From positions 1 to 39,033 of the forward strand of contig JAOPUX010000127.1 of assembly GCA_025963285.1 (NCBI GenBank): a DNA stretch of 39,033 nt, read 5' to 3'. The notes beneath the pieces were generated by a model. That model did not search any database and was not told the origin of the DNA. It saw only the letters and a program-made list of their open reading frames with translations. Source of the DNA: Jatrophihabitans sp. Lineage in GTDB: Bacteria > Actinomycetota > Actinomycetes > Mycobacteriales > Jatrophihabitantaceae. How positions within the stretch are numbered: position 1 is the stretch's first letter; each line of letters begins with the position of its first letter. A program made the translations under genes and the position numbers. Positions 1 to 8,080 of the stretch are shown one piece after another.

Positions 1-1
1 C

Positions 2-865
2 CTACCGTCAGAGGCTTATGACTTCTTGGCCGGAGCCATAGCGGGCGGTGCGCAGTGCGATTTGGAGGAGACATCAATCCTCCGGATCCTGGCATCAGTC
101 CAGAGCGTGGGCGGGAGCCCGATTGAGCTCTTCGTGGGCCTGCTCTCACAGCGCTTTCTGCATGGGACCGGGGACCTGCTCGGTGCGATGATTCGGGATG
201 CTCGGCTGGAGATTCGCTTTGAGCAACCCGTGGTCGAGGTTGTTCAGGGTGAGGACGTGGTCGAGGTTCGTACCGAAACCGGAGAGTTCTATCGGGCAGC
301 GGCCTGTGTGTTGGCCACCCCGGCGTCGACGGTTCAGGATATAGCGTTCCAGCCCGACCTGCCGGGCGACAGGAGTGCCTACTTGACAGGGCCAAGTCGG
401 GTACATGGCGTCAAGAAGCTGCTCATCGTCGAGAATGTACCGGCCGGCCTCTTCTGCATCGGTGGCATATCCGCGCGCTATCAGTGGCTATGGGAGGAAC
501 GCGCCCTCACGGGCGGTCGAACGCTCTTGTGCGCCTTCGGAATGCATAAGGACACTAACTCCAACGACCTCGAGCTGGCGCAGTCGGCAGTCGCCCAATT
601 CGTACCCGAGGCACGGGTAGTCGGGGTTGATGGGGAGAACTGGTTCGACGACCCGTACTCCCGTGGAGTGCTGCGTTACGGTCGTCCGGGCTACGGACAC
701 ACGCTGGGTCAAAAAATCTCCGCGCCGCACGGAAGGGTTCTTTTCGCGGGGACTGAGTTCACGGACAAGCCGCTGTTCTGGGGTTGGATAGAGGGTGCTA
801 TCGACCGGGGTCATGTTGCGGCTCACGAGGCCGCTGCACTGCTTGGGTCGGCGGGCGCACAGTGA
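2..865 (+). CDS. Flavin-containing amine oxidase, C-terminal part (5' end outside window)
   Basis: The frame is open from base 2, so the N-terminus with the FAD-binding GxGxxG lies to the left of the window; about 287 codons are visible. The middle matches the substrate-domain part of flavin amine oxidases (GGSPIELFVGLLSQRF, then a strand-turn-strand ending in an ATPAST segment like the family's ..AxPP..). The C-terminus carries the second FAD contact, GRVLFAGTEF followed by WGWIEGAIDRGHVAAHE, equivalent to the GTE..W.GY.EGAI.SG..AA signature of monoamine and polyamine oxidases. Members oxidise amines, or sometimes desaturate other substrates, with O2. The substrate cannot be read here. A dehydrogenase of the amine/DapB-like group starts 25 bases downstream in the same direction, so the two may be cotranscribed. 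Confidence in the family is high. Confidence 0.85.
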   Translation, partial: LPSEAYDFLAGAIAGGAQCDLEETSILRILASVQSVGGSPIELFVGLLSQRFLHGTGDLLGAMIRDARLEIRFEQPVVEVVQGEDVVEVRTETGEFYRAAACVLATPASTVQDIAFQPDLPGDRSAYLTGPSRVHGVKKLLIVENVPAGLFCIGGISARYQWLWEERALTGGRTLLCAFGMHKDTNSNDLELAQSAVAQFVPEARVVGVDGENWFDDPYSRGVLRYGRPGYGHTLGQKISAPHGRVLFAGTEFTDKPLFWGWIEGAIDRGHVAAHEAAALLGSAGAQ

Positions 866-890
866 TCACCAGCCTGGTCGCCGTGTCCTG

Positions 891-2006
891 ATGCGGCAGC
901 GGGCTGTGCGTGTCGTGCAGTGGGGGACTGGTCTGGTAGGCGTGACGGCCCTCCGGTTCCTGCTGGACAGCGATGAATTCGATGTCGTCGGGGTGAAATG
1001 TCACTCCCCGGCCAAGGTCGGCGTGGATGTAGGCACGATCGCGGATCGGCCGTCGGTGGGACTTGCGGCGACCTCCGACCCCAAGCTGGTCGAAGACCTT
1101 CAGCCGGACTGCGTGGTGTTCATGCCCCGGGACGATTTCGTGGATCCAACGAGCGTTGAGCCCGCACCCGAGTGGTTCGAGGATGTCCTGAGGATCCTCG
1201 CAAGCGGAGCGAACGTCGTTAGCCCGCTGCAGAGCCCGATGCATTGGCGCCAGTTGAGAGATGGTGCGGTTCTCCGTGAACGCCTCCAGCGGGCGTGCGA
1301 GATCGGCGGGACGACGGCGTTCTTCACCGGGGTCCTTCCCGGATTCTTCAATGACTACCTTCCGATAGCGCTTTCGTCCGGCGCGCGCGAGATTCGTCAG
1401 GTCAGGATGCTGGAGGCAATCGACTTCGGGCCGCTGGATGCACCTGAGACCTACAGTGCGATGGGCTTCGGCGCGCCATCCACCGGCGGCAGCGCATCGA
1501 TCCGCTCGCTCTACCGATCGAGCTGGGGTTGCTCGATCTGGCTCGTGGCCGATGCGCTCGGCGTTGAGTTGGACGAGATCCAGGTAACGGATCGGACCTT
1601 TGCGGCAGAGTCGGAGTACGTCTCGCCCGGCGGCTTCGTCGTCGGAGAGGGCATGGTCGGTGCAATCGACGTGACGATGTCCGGGATCGTCGCGGGCTCG
1701 CCTCTCATCGTGACGCGGCACATCGCCCGCATGGGTGCCGATATTGCGCCCGAGTGGCCCCGCGTGGGTGACCTCGGGGGATACCGCATCGAGGTGGATG
1801 GTGCTCCGCCACTTGTCGGCGAGTTCCCGCTCGGGAATCCAGGAGGCACGGGAACGTGCGTCGGCGATTCGATTGTCATCACCGCGGCCCGCTGTGTGAA
1901 TGCGATTTATGCCACTGTGGCAGCACCGGCGGGTTACCGCCTCCTGAATGAGACGCCCCGAATCGGGGGAGGCGTGCTCCACAGCCCGGGTCTACAGCAC
2001 GGCTAG
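891..2006 (+). CDS. DapB-like NAD(P)H-dependent dehydrogenase
   Basis: A 371-residue protein whose N-terminus has a Rossmann nucleotide-binding turn (VVQWGTGLVG, about residues 6-15). This is the hallmark of the actinobacterial group annotated as dihydrodipicolinate reductase N-terminal-like or 2,4-diaminopentanoate dehydrogenase-like. The following segment (DCVVFMPRDDF, then ILASGANVVSPLQSP) matches the part of that fold that closes the cofactor site. The open frame extends upstream to 795, but ATG 891 is chosen because the nucleotide-binding strand begins five residues later and earlier codons overlap the oxidase gene. No strong ribosome-binding site is visible, so coupling to the upstream gene is possible. 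True DapB is about 245-270 residues, so this is not lysine biosynthesis. Substrate unknown; an amine or imine partner of the upstream oxidase is an inference. Confidence 0.75.
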   Translation: MRQRAVRVVQWGTGLVGVTALRFLLDSDEFDVVGVKCHSPAKVGVDVGTIADRPSVGLAATSDPKLVEDLQPDCVVFMPRDDFVDPTSVEPAPEWFEDVLRILASGANVVSPLQSPMHWRQLRDGAVLRERLQRACEIGGTTAFFTGVLPGFFNDYLPIALSSGAREIRQVRMLEAIDFGPLDAPETYSAMGFGAPSTGGSASIRSLYRSSWGCSIWLVADALGVELDEIQVTDRTFAAESEYVSPGGFVVGEGMVGAIDVTMSGIVAGSPLIVTRHIARMGADIAPEWPRVGDLGGYRIEVDGAPPLVGEFPLGNPGGTGTCVGDSIVITAARCVNAIYATVAAPAGYRLLNETPRIGGGVLHSPGLQHG

Positions 2007-2034
2007 TCACGGGTCCGGGACCCGGCCCCGTGAC
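2006..2034 (+). terminator. Hairpin at the end of the DapB-like gene
   Basis: GTCACGGG (2006-2013) pairs perfectly with CCCGTGAC (2027-2034). The intervening bases contain a second palindrome, GGGTCC-G-GGACCC. It begins at the last base of the stop codon. There is no T-run after it, so intrinsic termination is likely but not certain. Confidence 0.55.
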
Positions 2035-2557
2035 CCTGTCAGGGTCCGTAGCCGCGAAACGGGGCTCCAAATATGGGCGGTCCCGACCGGCCGGATCGGA
2101 AATCTCTCGGCCGAGAATATCGATCGTTCTCCCGTCATTGGGGGATGACTGCATCGAAGCCGTGTACCGACTGGGATCCGATGATCGAGGCAGCCGAACC
2201 GGGACCCGAAGAGTGACTCGCTCACGAGGTCTGCCTGAGGTGTCTGAAGCGCTGGCACCAGATGAAGCCGGAGCGAATCGAGCCTCGCGCGTACTTCATC
2301 GGCTTCGGTGACGTTCTGGGTCGGGACCGCCATTCAGCTGGTGCCATTTGTCGACGGCCTGCTCGCGTTGTGTGGAGCGCCGCTGGTCGGGGCCGGGAAC
2401 GCGGCGGGCTGGCACTCGGTCGTGGCGACGGCCTGATCGAACTCCGAAACGGGGACGGCAGCAGAGGCCACGTCGACCGCGTCGGCTGGCCCGGTACCGT
2501 GACGGCGATCGACAAAGATGCCCGACTCGTTCGCCGAGATCCCGGCATACTCGACAG
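2035..2557. other. Intergenic stretch without a recognisable gene
   Basis: No open frame here resembles a known protein; those present are short or antisense extensions of the neighbouring gene. The stretch holds inverted arms TGGCACCAG (2253-2261) and CTGGTGCCA (2338-2346), with GAAGCCG/CGGCTTC nested inside. It must also hold the promoter of the LAL regulator that follows. Confidence 0.4.
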
Positions 2558-5473
2558 GTGCGCGATGTGCTCTGCCCCTCGGTGATCGGTCGCACTCCCG
2601 AGATCGAGGCGTTGACGGCTGCGCTGCAGCAGGCGACCGACTCCCGCGGCTCGGCGTTCTTCCTGGTGGGCGAGGCAGGTATCGGCAAGTCGCGGCTCAC
2701 TCGTGAGGCGATCGCGTTGGCGCGCGACGGCCACCAGCCGGTGTTCTTCGGCCGGGCCACGCAGTCCGGGGAGACCATCGCGTTCCGTCCGCTGTCGGAG
2801 GCGCTGCTCTCCTACGCGCGCGACCAGGACCTCGAGGACCTGCCGCACGTCGCAGAGCTGGAGCCGTTCCGTCACAGCCTGGCCCGACTGGTGCCGCAGT
2901 GGCGGCGCCCCGATGCCGAGCCGGGCGAGGACTCGCTGGTGCTCGTGGCCGAGGCGATCCTCAGGCTCCTCCGCGTGGTGGGCCGTGACGGAGGCTGCCT
3001 GCTCGTACTCGAAGACCTGCACTGGGCAGATCCGGAGACCCTCGCGATCGTCGAGTACTTGTGCGGGCACCTGGCGTCCGAGCCGATCGTGCTGCTCTGC
3101 ACCGTCCGCGCGAACGAGGCGAGCGCGGCGAACCGCCTGGTCGACGAGCTCGCGGCCCGGCGAGCCGCATCGATCGTCGTCCTGCAGCGGCTCACGACTG
3201 ACGAGACGATCGCGATGGCGGTCGCGTGCCTGAGACTGGACGGCACCTCGGGCGCTGTGCCCGAGGCGGTGCGATCGCTGCTGGCCTCGAACGCCGACGG
3301 CCTGCCGTTCTTCGTCGAGGAACTGCTCGCCGGCGCGGTGGATGCCGGCGCGCTCGTCGCCACGGAGGACGGCTGGACCGTCCACGGGCAGGTCGCGCCA
3401 CAGGTGCCGCGGACCTTCCACGACAGCGTCGAGCGCCGCATGACGTCGCTGGGCGAGGCAGCGCACATCATCGTCACGGCGGCCGTGCTGGGGCGACGTT
3501 TCGAATGGGCGCTGCTGCGCGACGTCGTGGGTGAGGCCCCGGCAACCGTGCTGAGTGCCCTCCGCGCGGGTGTCGCGGCGCAGCTGCTCATCGCCGAGCC
3601 CGGGACTGCAGGAATGTTCCGGTTCCGCCATGCCCTGACGCGCGACGCCGTGCTCGGTGGGCTGTTGCCGGTCGAGTGGGCCGAGCTGGCACGTCAGACA
3701 CTGGACGCCGTCCTCGCCGCCCACCCCGACCTCCCGGGGGAGTGGTGCGACCTCAGCGCCCAGCTGGCGGAGCGTGCCGGTGACCCAAGGGCGGCGGCCC
3801 TTTTCATCGAGTCCGGCCGTCGGTCGATGGCCCGCGGGGCGCTCGCGAGCGCGGAGGAGACGTTCGGACAGGCACGGCAACTGGCCGTAGATCCTGCGGT
3901 GGCCGCCAACGCGATGGAGGCCCTCTGCGAGACGTTCGCACTGGCCGGCAAGCTCGACGAGGCGCTGGCGGTCGGCGCGGAACTCGCCCGCGCGCTGCCA
4001 CTGCTCGGCGCACCCTCTGAGCGCCTGGGCCACGTGCATGCGCGGCTCGCGCACGCGGCCGCCGTCGCGACCCGGTGGGACGTCGCCGAGGAGCATCTCG
4101 CCGCAGCGCGGTCCGGCGTGGCGCAGGCCGACGACGTGGCGCTGCTGACACGTGCGGATGTCATCGCCGCTCAGATCGCTCTAGGGCGCGGCGAGTTCGA
4201 CCAGGCGAGTGACCTTGCCAACGGCGCACTCGAACAGGCCCGACGGCTGATCCTGCCGGAGTTGATGTGCGAGGCCCTCTGGGTGATAGGCCAGTGCGCA
4301 CGCACGACAGACCTCTCGCGGGCCGAGGCCGCCTTCCTGCAGGCGGTCGAGATCGCCGAGCAGCACGGCCTCGAAGTCTTCCGCGTGCGCTCGCTGTTCG
4401 AGGTCGGCACCATCGACTTCCTGACGCTGCGCACGCCCATGAACCTCGAGGCCGCGCGCGAGCTCGCCACCGCGACGGGCGCGCTGGCCACCGCCTGGCA
4501 GATCGACGCCCACCTGTCGGCCTGGTACACCTTCCACTTCGACAGCGAAGCAGCGATTACGGCGGGCAGGCGCGCCGGCGAGGCCGCTCGCTGGCTGGGC
4601 TCACCCGAGTTCACCGGCATCGCCCTCATCGCCGAGGCCGGCAGCCACGGCAGGCTGGGCCGCCGAGCCGAGATGGATGCCCTCGTCGCGGAGGCTCTCG
4701 ACATCGCTGGGGACGTATCCAACGTCGCCGGGCTGGCGTGGGGGCTGTGCCGGGCCGAGATCTCGCTGATAGACGAGAATCGTGCGCGCGCGCTGCGTGA
4801 GCTCGACACGATGATGGGCTTCCTGCGGGAGCTTCCGACGAACGCCCCGCTCCCGCAGCGTGGTCTGTGGGCACTGCTGCGTGCGGTGGAGAACGTCGAG
4901 GCAGAGGAGGCATGCGCGGAGGTCCGGGCATCCGGCGCCACCGCCATGCTGCTCAACGCCGGATTCTTGCAGCTCGCCGATGCGGTGCTCGCCGGGCGGG
5001 CTGGACGGGCGGAGGAAGCCGATCGCTCCTTCACCGCGGGCACGGAGCTCATCGCACACCTGACTTGGTATCGCAGTCTCGCGGTGCGGTTCGTCGCCGA
5101 GGCCGCCATCGCGGACGGCTGGGGTGACCCGGCGGAGTGGCTGCGCGAGGCGCTGACCCAGTTCGAGGAGTACGGGCAGGATCAGCTCGCCGCGGCCTGT
5201 CGCTCGCTGCTGAAGAAGGCAGGTGCGCCCGTGCCCCGCCGCGGATCGGAGGCCCGAGTTCCGATCGCTCTGCGTCAACACGGGGTAACCGAGCGTGAGG
5301 CTGAGGTTCTGGCCCTGCTCGCCGTCGGCCTGGGCAACAAGGAGATCGCGACGCGGCTGTACCTGTCGCCCCGCACGGTCGAGCGGCACATCGCCAACAT
5401 CAGCGCCAAGACCGACGTCCGGACCCGCAGCGAGCTCGTCGCGTTCGCCGCGCGCACGGCGCAGACGGGCTAG
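2558..5473 (+). CDS. LAL-type AAA ATPase / LuxR transcriptional regulator
   Basis: A 971-residue protein from GTG 2558 (GTG 2567 is an equally possible start with AGG eight bases upstream; the open frame to 2348 is Arg-rich and unlikely). It opens with an AAA/STAND ATPase: VIGRTPEIEAL at residues 9-19, Walker A GEAGIGKS at 38-45, and Walker B LLVLEDLHWAD at about 148-158. A long alpha-helical TPR-like region fills residues 330-890. The last 60 residues are a LuxR/FixJ helix-turn-helix (VTEREAEVLALLAVGLGNKEIATRLYLSPRTVERH). This is the MalT-like large ATP-binding regulator architecture, a transcription activator switched by ligand and ATP. It faces the HOD-like and transporter genes 95 bases downstream, which makes them candidate targets. 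Confidence 0.9.
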   Translation: MRDVLCPSVIGRTPEIEALTAALQQATDSRGSAFFLVGEAGIGKSRLTREAIALARDGHQPVFFGRATQSGETIAFRPLSEALLSYARDQDLEDLPHVAELEPFRHSLARLVPQWRRPDAEPGEDSLVLVAEAILRLLRVVGRDGGCLLVLEDLHWADPETLAIVEYLCGHLASEPIVLLCTVRANEASAANRLVDELAARRAASIVVLQRLTTDETIAMAVACLRLDGTSGAVPEAVRSLLASNADGLPFFVEELLAGAVDAGALVATEDGWTVHGQVAPQVPRTFHDSVERRMTSLGEAAHIIVTAAVLGRRFEWALLRDVVGEAPATVLSALRAGVAAQLLIAEPGTAGMFRFRHALTRDAVLGGLLPVEWAELARQTLDAVLAAHPDLPGEWCDLSAQLAERAGDPRAAALFIESGRRSMARGALASAEETFGQARQLAVDPAVAANAMEALCETFALAGKLDEALAVGAELARALPLLGAPSERLGHVHARLAHAAAVATRWDVAEEHLAAARSGVAQADDVALLTRADVIAAQIALGRGEFDQASDLANGALEQARRLILPELMCEALWVIGQCARTTDLSRAEAAFLQAVEIAEQHGLEVFRVRSLFEVGTIDFLTLRTPMNLEAARELATATGALATAWQIDAHLSAWYTFHFDSEAAITAGRRAGEAARWLGSPEFTGIALIAEAGSHGRLGRRAEMDALVAEALDIAGDVSNVAGLAWGLCRAEISLIDENRARALRELDTMMGFLRELPTNAPLPQRGLWALLRAVENVEAEEACAEVRASGATAMLLNAGFLQLADAVLAGRAGRAEEADRSFTAGTELIAHLTWYRSLAVRFVAEAAIADGWGDPAEWLREALTQFEEYGQDQLAAACRSLLKKAGAPVPRRGSEARVPIALRQHGVTEREAEVLALLAVGLGNKEIATRLYLSPRTVERHIANISAKTDVRTRSELVAFAARTAQTG

Positions 5474-5568
5474 ATGGGGGCTCTTGGTCGGTGAGTGTCG
5501 GTTCTCCCCCATGTCGTGTCGGTTGCCTCTGGACAGGCTTGTCCTGACTGCACCGCACGGAGGAAGCC

Positions 5569-6354
5569 ATGACGATGTCCGCTCAGACCAACCTTGCCAC
5601 CGATCGGCTCGGCGTCGGCGAGCCGGCGCTGCTGATGCTCCCCAGCTGGGGTGGTGACCGCTCCTGCTTCCGGGAGCTGCTTCCGCTGACTGGCAGCCAC
5701 CGCACCTCGATCGCGATGGACTGGCGCGGCCATGGCGAATCCGAGCGGACCGCCGCAGACTTCGGTTCGGCCGAGCTCGTCTCCGACGCGATGGCCGTGA
5801 TCGAGCGGGCCGGCTTGGAGAGGGTCGTGCCGGTGGCGACCTCGCACGGCGGCTGGATCGCGATAGAGCTGCAGCGCCAGCTTGGCGTCGAGCGGGTCCC
5901 GGGCATCGTGTCCCTGAGCTGGACGGTTCTCGGGCCGCCACCGGGTTTCTTCACTCTGATGGACAGCCTCCGCGACCCAGAGCACTGGCAGCAGGCCCGC
6001 GCCGAGATGCTGCACACGTGGACCCTAGACGCCAAGGCCGCCCCGGTGCGCGACTACGTCGCTGGCATGACAAGCCACGGCTTCGACATGTGGTCACGGG
6101 CCGCCCGGGAGATTGCGGCGGACTTCGTCGCGCACCGGAGTCCGATCGCGGCCCTGCAGCAGGCGGCAACACCCTTCCTGCACCTCTACGCGCAGCCGAA
6201 CGACGAGGCCTACCTGCATGCGCAGCTGGCCCTGCGTGAGCGGCGCCCGTGGTTCCACGTCGAACAGCTACCCGGGCAGACGTACTTCCCGGCGCTGGAG
6301 CAGCCGGAGCTCACCGCGGCTGCGATCGAAGCCTTCGTCTCGGAACTCGGATGA
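5569..6354 (+). CDS. Alpha/beta-hydrolase-fold protein resembling quinaldine 2,4-dioxygenase (HOD), dyad altered
   Basis: A 261-residue single-domain alpha/beta-hydrolase-fold protein with a strong AGGAGG-type ribosome site (GGAGGAAGCC before ATG 5569). From memory its layout follows cofactor-free 2,4-dioxygenases such as 3-hydroxy-4-oxoquinaldine dioxygenase: WRGHG at 52-56, SHGGW at 92-96, PPPGF with DPEHW, GFDMW at 171-175, and PWF...TYFPA near the end. The catalytic His of that family lies in a THFPA motif, and here the residue is Tyr239. The supporting Asp position reads Ser (about residue 117). It may be a related but non-dioxygenase enzyme, or a ligand-binding protein. It lies between the LAL regulator and the MFS-cNMP gene, both on the plus strand with short gaps, so an operon is likely. 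Confidence 0.65.
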   Translation: MTMSAQTNLATDRLGVGEPALLMLPSWGGDRSCFRELLPLTGSHRTSIAMDWRGHGESERTAADFGSAELVSDAMAVIERAGLERVVPVATSHGGWIAIELQRQLGVERVPGIVSLSWTVLGPPPGFFTLMDSLRDPEHWQQARAEMLHTWTLDAKAAPVRDYVAGMTSHGFDMWSRAAREIAADFVAHRSPIAALQQAATPFLHLYAQPNDEAYLHAQLALRERRPWFHVEQLPGQTYFPALEQPELTAAAIEAFVSELG

Positions 6355-6406
6355 TGTCCGTGCTGACCCGGACGACACCGCGCGGCCCCCGCCCTAGCGT
6401 CGAGCG

Positions 6407-8071
6407 ATGAGCGCTCATCGTTTCCGAAAGGCCCTACAGTCCCGAGATCTCCGGCTGCTGTGCGCCGCTGAGGTCATCGACGGCCTAGGGACCTGGGCCT
6501 CCACCACGGTGCTCGTCGTCTACGTCTTCGACCGAACTGGGTCAACGACGTGGGTCGCGCTGCTGTCGGCCGCACGCTGGCTGCCCGGGTTGCTCCTTGC
6601 CGGCTATGGCGGGGTGATCGCCGACCGCTACGAACGCACCAGGGTGATGGTCGGCTCCGCATCGGCATCCTTCGCGGTGATGATCGGGCTCGCCGTTCTG
6701 GTCGCGAGTGACGGGCCGCTCTGGGCAATACTCGCCGTGACCGCGGGCGGTGCGATCGCCGGCGCGCCATACGGCCCCGCGGCCGGCGCCCTCACCCCCG
6801 AGGTCGTACCGGAGAGCGATCTCAGCGCGGCGAACTCACTGTTCGGGATGCTCGAGAGCCTCATCGTCGTGCTCGGACCCGCGCTGGGCGGATTGCTCGC
6901 AGCGGGCCACCACCCGGTCGCCGGCATCTCGTTGAACGCGGCGAGCTTCCTCGTCGCGGCCGTCATTGCCTCGCGGCTGCGCGCCCACAGCACCGGCGAT
7001 GCAAGTGCGGCCGGCACGACCGTGTTCACCGCGATGGTCGCCGGGGTGACGGCGCTGCGCTCCAATCTCACCTCGACCGTACTGGTGCTGTTCTGCGCGC
7101 TCGCCAACTGCACCTACGGCGCGTCCTCGGTCGTCTTCGTGCGACTTAGCGAGCAGCTCGGCTCGGGCACCACCGGTTACGCCTACATGCTGGCGGGGAT
7201 GGCCGTCGGCACCGGGCTCGCTGCAGGCGTGGCAGATCGTCTCAGCGCCTCGCACCGCCTGGCGCCCGTGCTGGTCGCGGCGATCGTCGTGCAGGCCCTG
7301 CCGTTTGCGGCGGTCGCGTGGGCGCGGACGCCAGCCCTCGGCTTCGCGCTGATGGCCGTCTCCGGCATGGGTTTCATCGTGGTCAACATCCTCTGCGTGA
7401 CCGCCCTGCAACGTGACACCCCGCACGGCAGCCTGGGCCGCGTGCTGAGCCTGCTCAGCATCGCCTGCATGGTCGCAGCCATGGTCAGCAGCTTCGCCTT
7501 TGCCGCAGCTCTGGAGGCGTACGGTCTGCACCCCTCGCTCTATGCGATCGGGTTCGGCTTCCCGGTGCTCGCGCTCGTCGCCGTGCGTCCGCTGTACCGA
7601 GCCGACCGGAAGGTCGCGGCTCAGTTGGCTCAGCTCGAGCCGCGTGTCGCCGTCATCGAGGCCCTCGACCTCTTCGCCGAAGCGACGCGAGCGACCTTGG
7701 AGGAGTTGGCACGCGCCGCCGAGGTCGTCGAGTTCCCCGCGGCGGCCTCCGTCGTCCGCGAGGGGGAGCCAGCTGATGCGCTGTGGATCCTGATCGAGGG
7801 TCGGGTCAGTGTCACCGTCGATGGCACCACGGTGCGGACGATGAACCCAGGCACCTACTTCGGCGAGATCGGCCTGCTGCGCGGTATCGCACGCACCGCA
7901 AGTGTTCACACCGACGAAGCAAGCGTCCTCTGGCGGATCAGCAGCGCGGACTTCCTGAGCGCGATCGAGTCGGGCAGCGCCAGCACGTCCCTGCGCGACG
8001 TGACGTTTGCCCGGCTGGCCCGTACCCATCCCCGTCTGGCCGAGGAGGCCGCGCTCGACCCGACGAGCTGA
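6407..8071 (+). CDS. MFS transporter fused to a C-terminal cyclic-nucleotide-binding domain
   Basis: A 554-residue protein. Residues about 1-400 are a major facilitator of the MFS_3/EntS-like exporter type: repeated hydrophobic helices, and a loop GGVIADRYERTRVMV corresponding to the family's conserved cytoplasmic loop between helices 2 and 3. Residues about 425-540 form a CRP-like domain with EGEPADALWILIEGRVSVT and a phosphate-binding cassette FGEIGLLRGIARTASV (485-500), which keeps the Glu and Arg that bind cyclic nucleotides in active members. The likely role is export gated by cAMP or cGMP at the inner face of the membrane. A class III cyclase lies 4.6 kb away in the same block, a possible source of the signal. 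It ends nine bases from the convergent subtilase gene. Confidence 0.88.
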   Translation: MSAHRFRKALQSRDLRLLCAAEVIDGLGTWASTTVLVVYVFDRTGSTTWVALLSAARWLPGLLLAGYGGVIADRYERTRVMVGSASASFAVMIGLAVLVASDGPLWAILAVTAGGAIAGAPYGPAAGALTPEVVPESDLSAANSLFGMLESLIVVLGPALGGLLAAGHHPVAGISLNAASFLVAAVIASRLRAHSTGDASAAGTTVFTAMVAGVTALRSNLTSTVLVLFCALANCTYGASSVVFVRLSEQLGSGTTGYAYMLAGMAVGTGLAAGVADRLSASHRLAPVLVAAIVVQALPFAAVAWARTPALGFALMAVSGMGFIVVNILCVTALQRDTPHGSLGRVLSLLSIACMVAAMVSSFAFAAALEAYGLHPSLYAIGFGFPVLALVAVRPLYRADRKVAAQLAQLEPRVAVIEALDLFAEATRATLEELARAAEVVEFPAAASVVREGEPADALWILIEGRVSVTVDGTTVRTMNPGTYFGEIGLLRGIARTASVHTDEASVLWRISSADFLSAIESGSASTSLRDVTFARLARTHPRLAEEAALDPTS

Positions 8072-8080
8072 CGTCGTCGC

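Noticed and set aside
798-1982. A 394-codon minus-strand frame opposite the DapB-like gene
   Set aside because: There is no recognisable domain, the composition is Arg/His-rich, and the sense strand encodes a clear Rossmann protein.
2222-4096. A 624-codon open frame on the minus strand
   Set aside because: It lies antisense to the LAL regulator, whose domains are clear, and its composition (Arg, Gln, His, Pro-rich) is typical of a GC-rich shadow frame.
4601-5941. A 446-codon minus-strand frame spanning the end of the LAL gene and the start of the HOD-like gene
   Set aside because: It crosses two well-supported genes and shows only low-complexity sequence.
6836-8029. A 397-codon minus-strand frame opposite the MFS-cNMP gene
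   Set aside because: It is rich in Gln, His, Asp and Gly with no domain, a shadow of the transporter gene.
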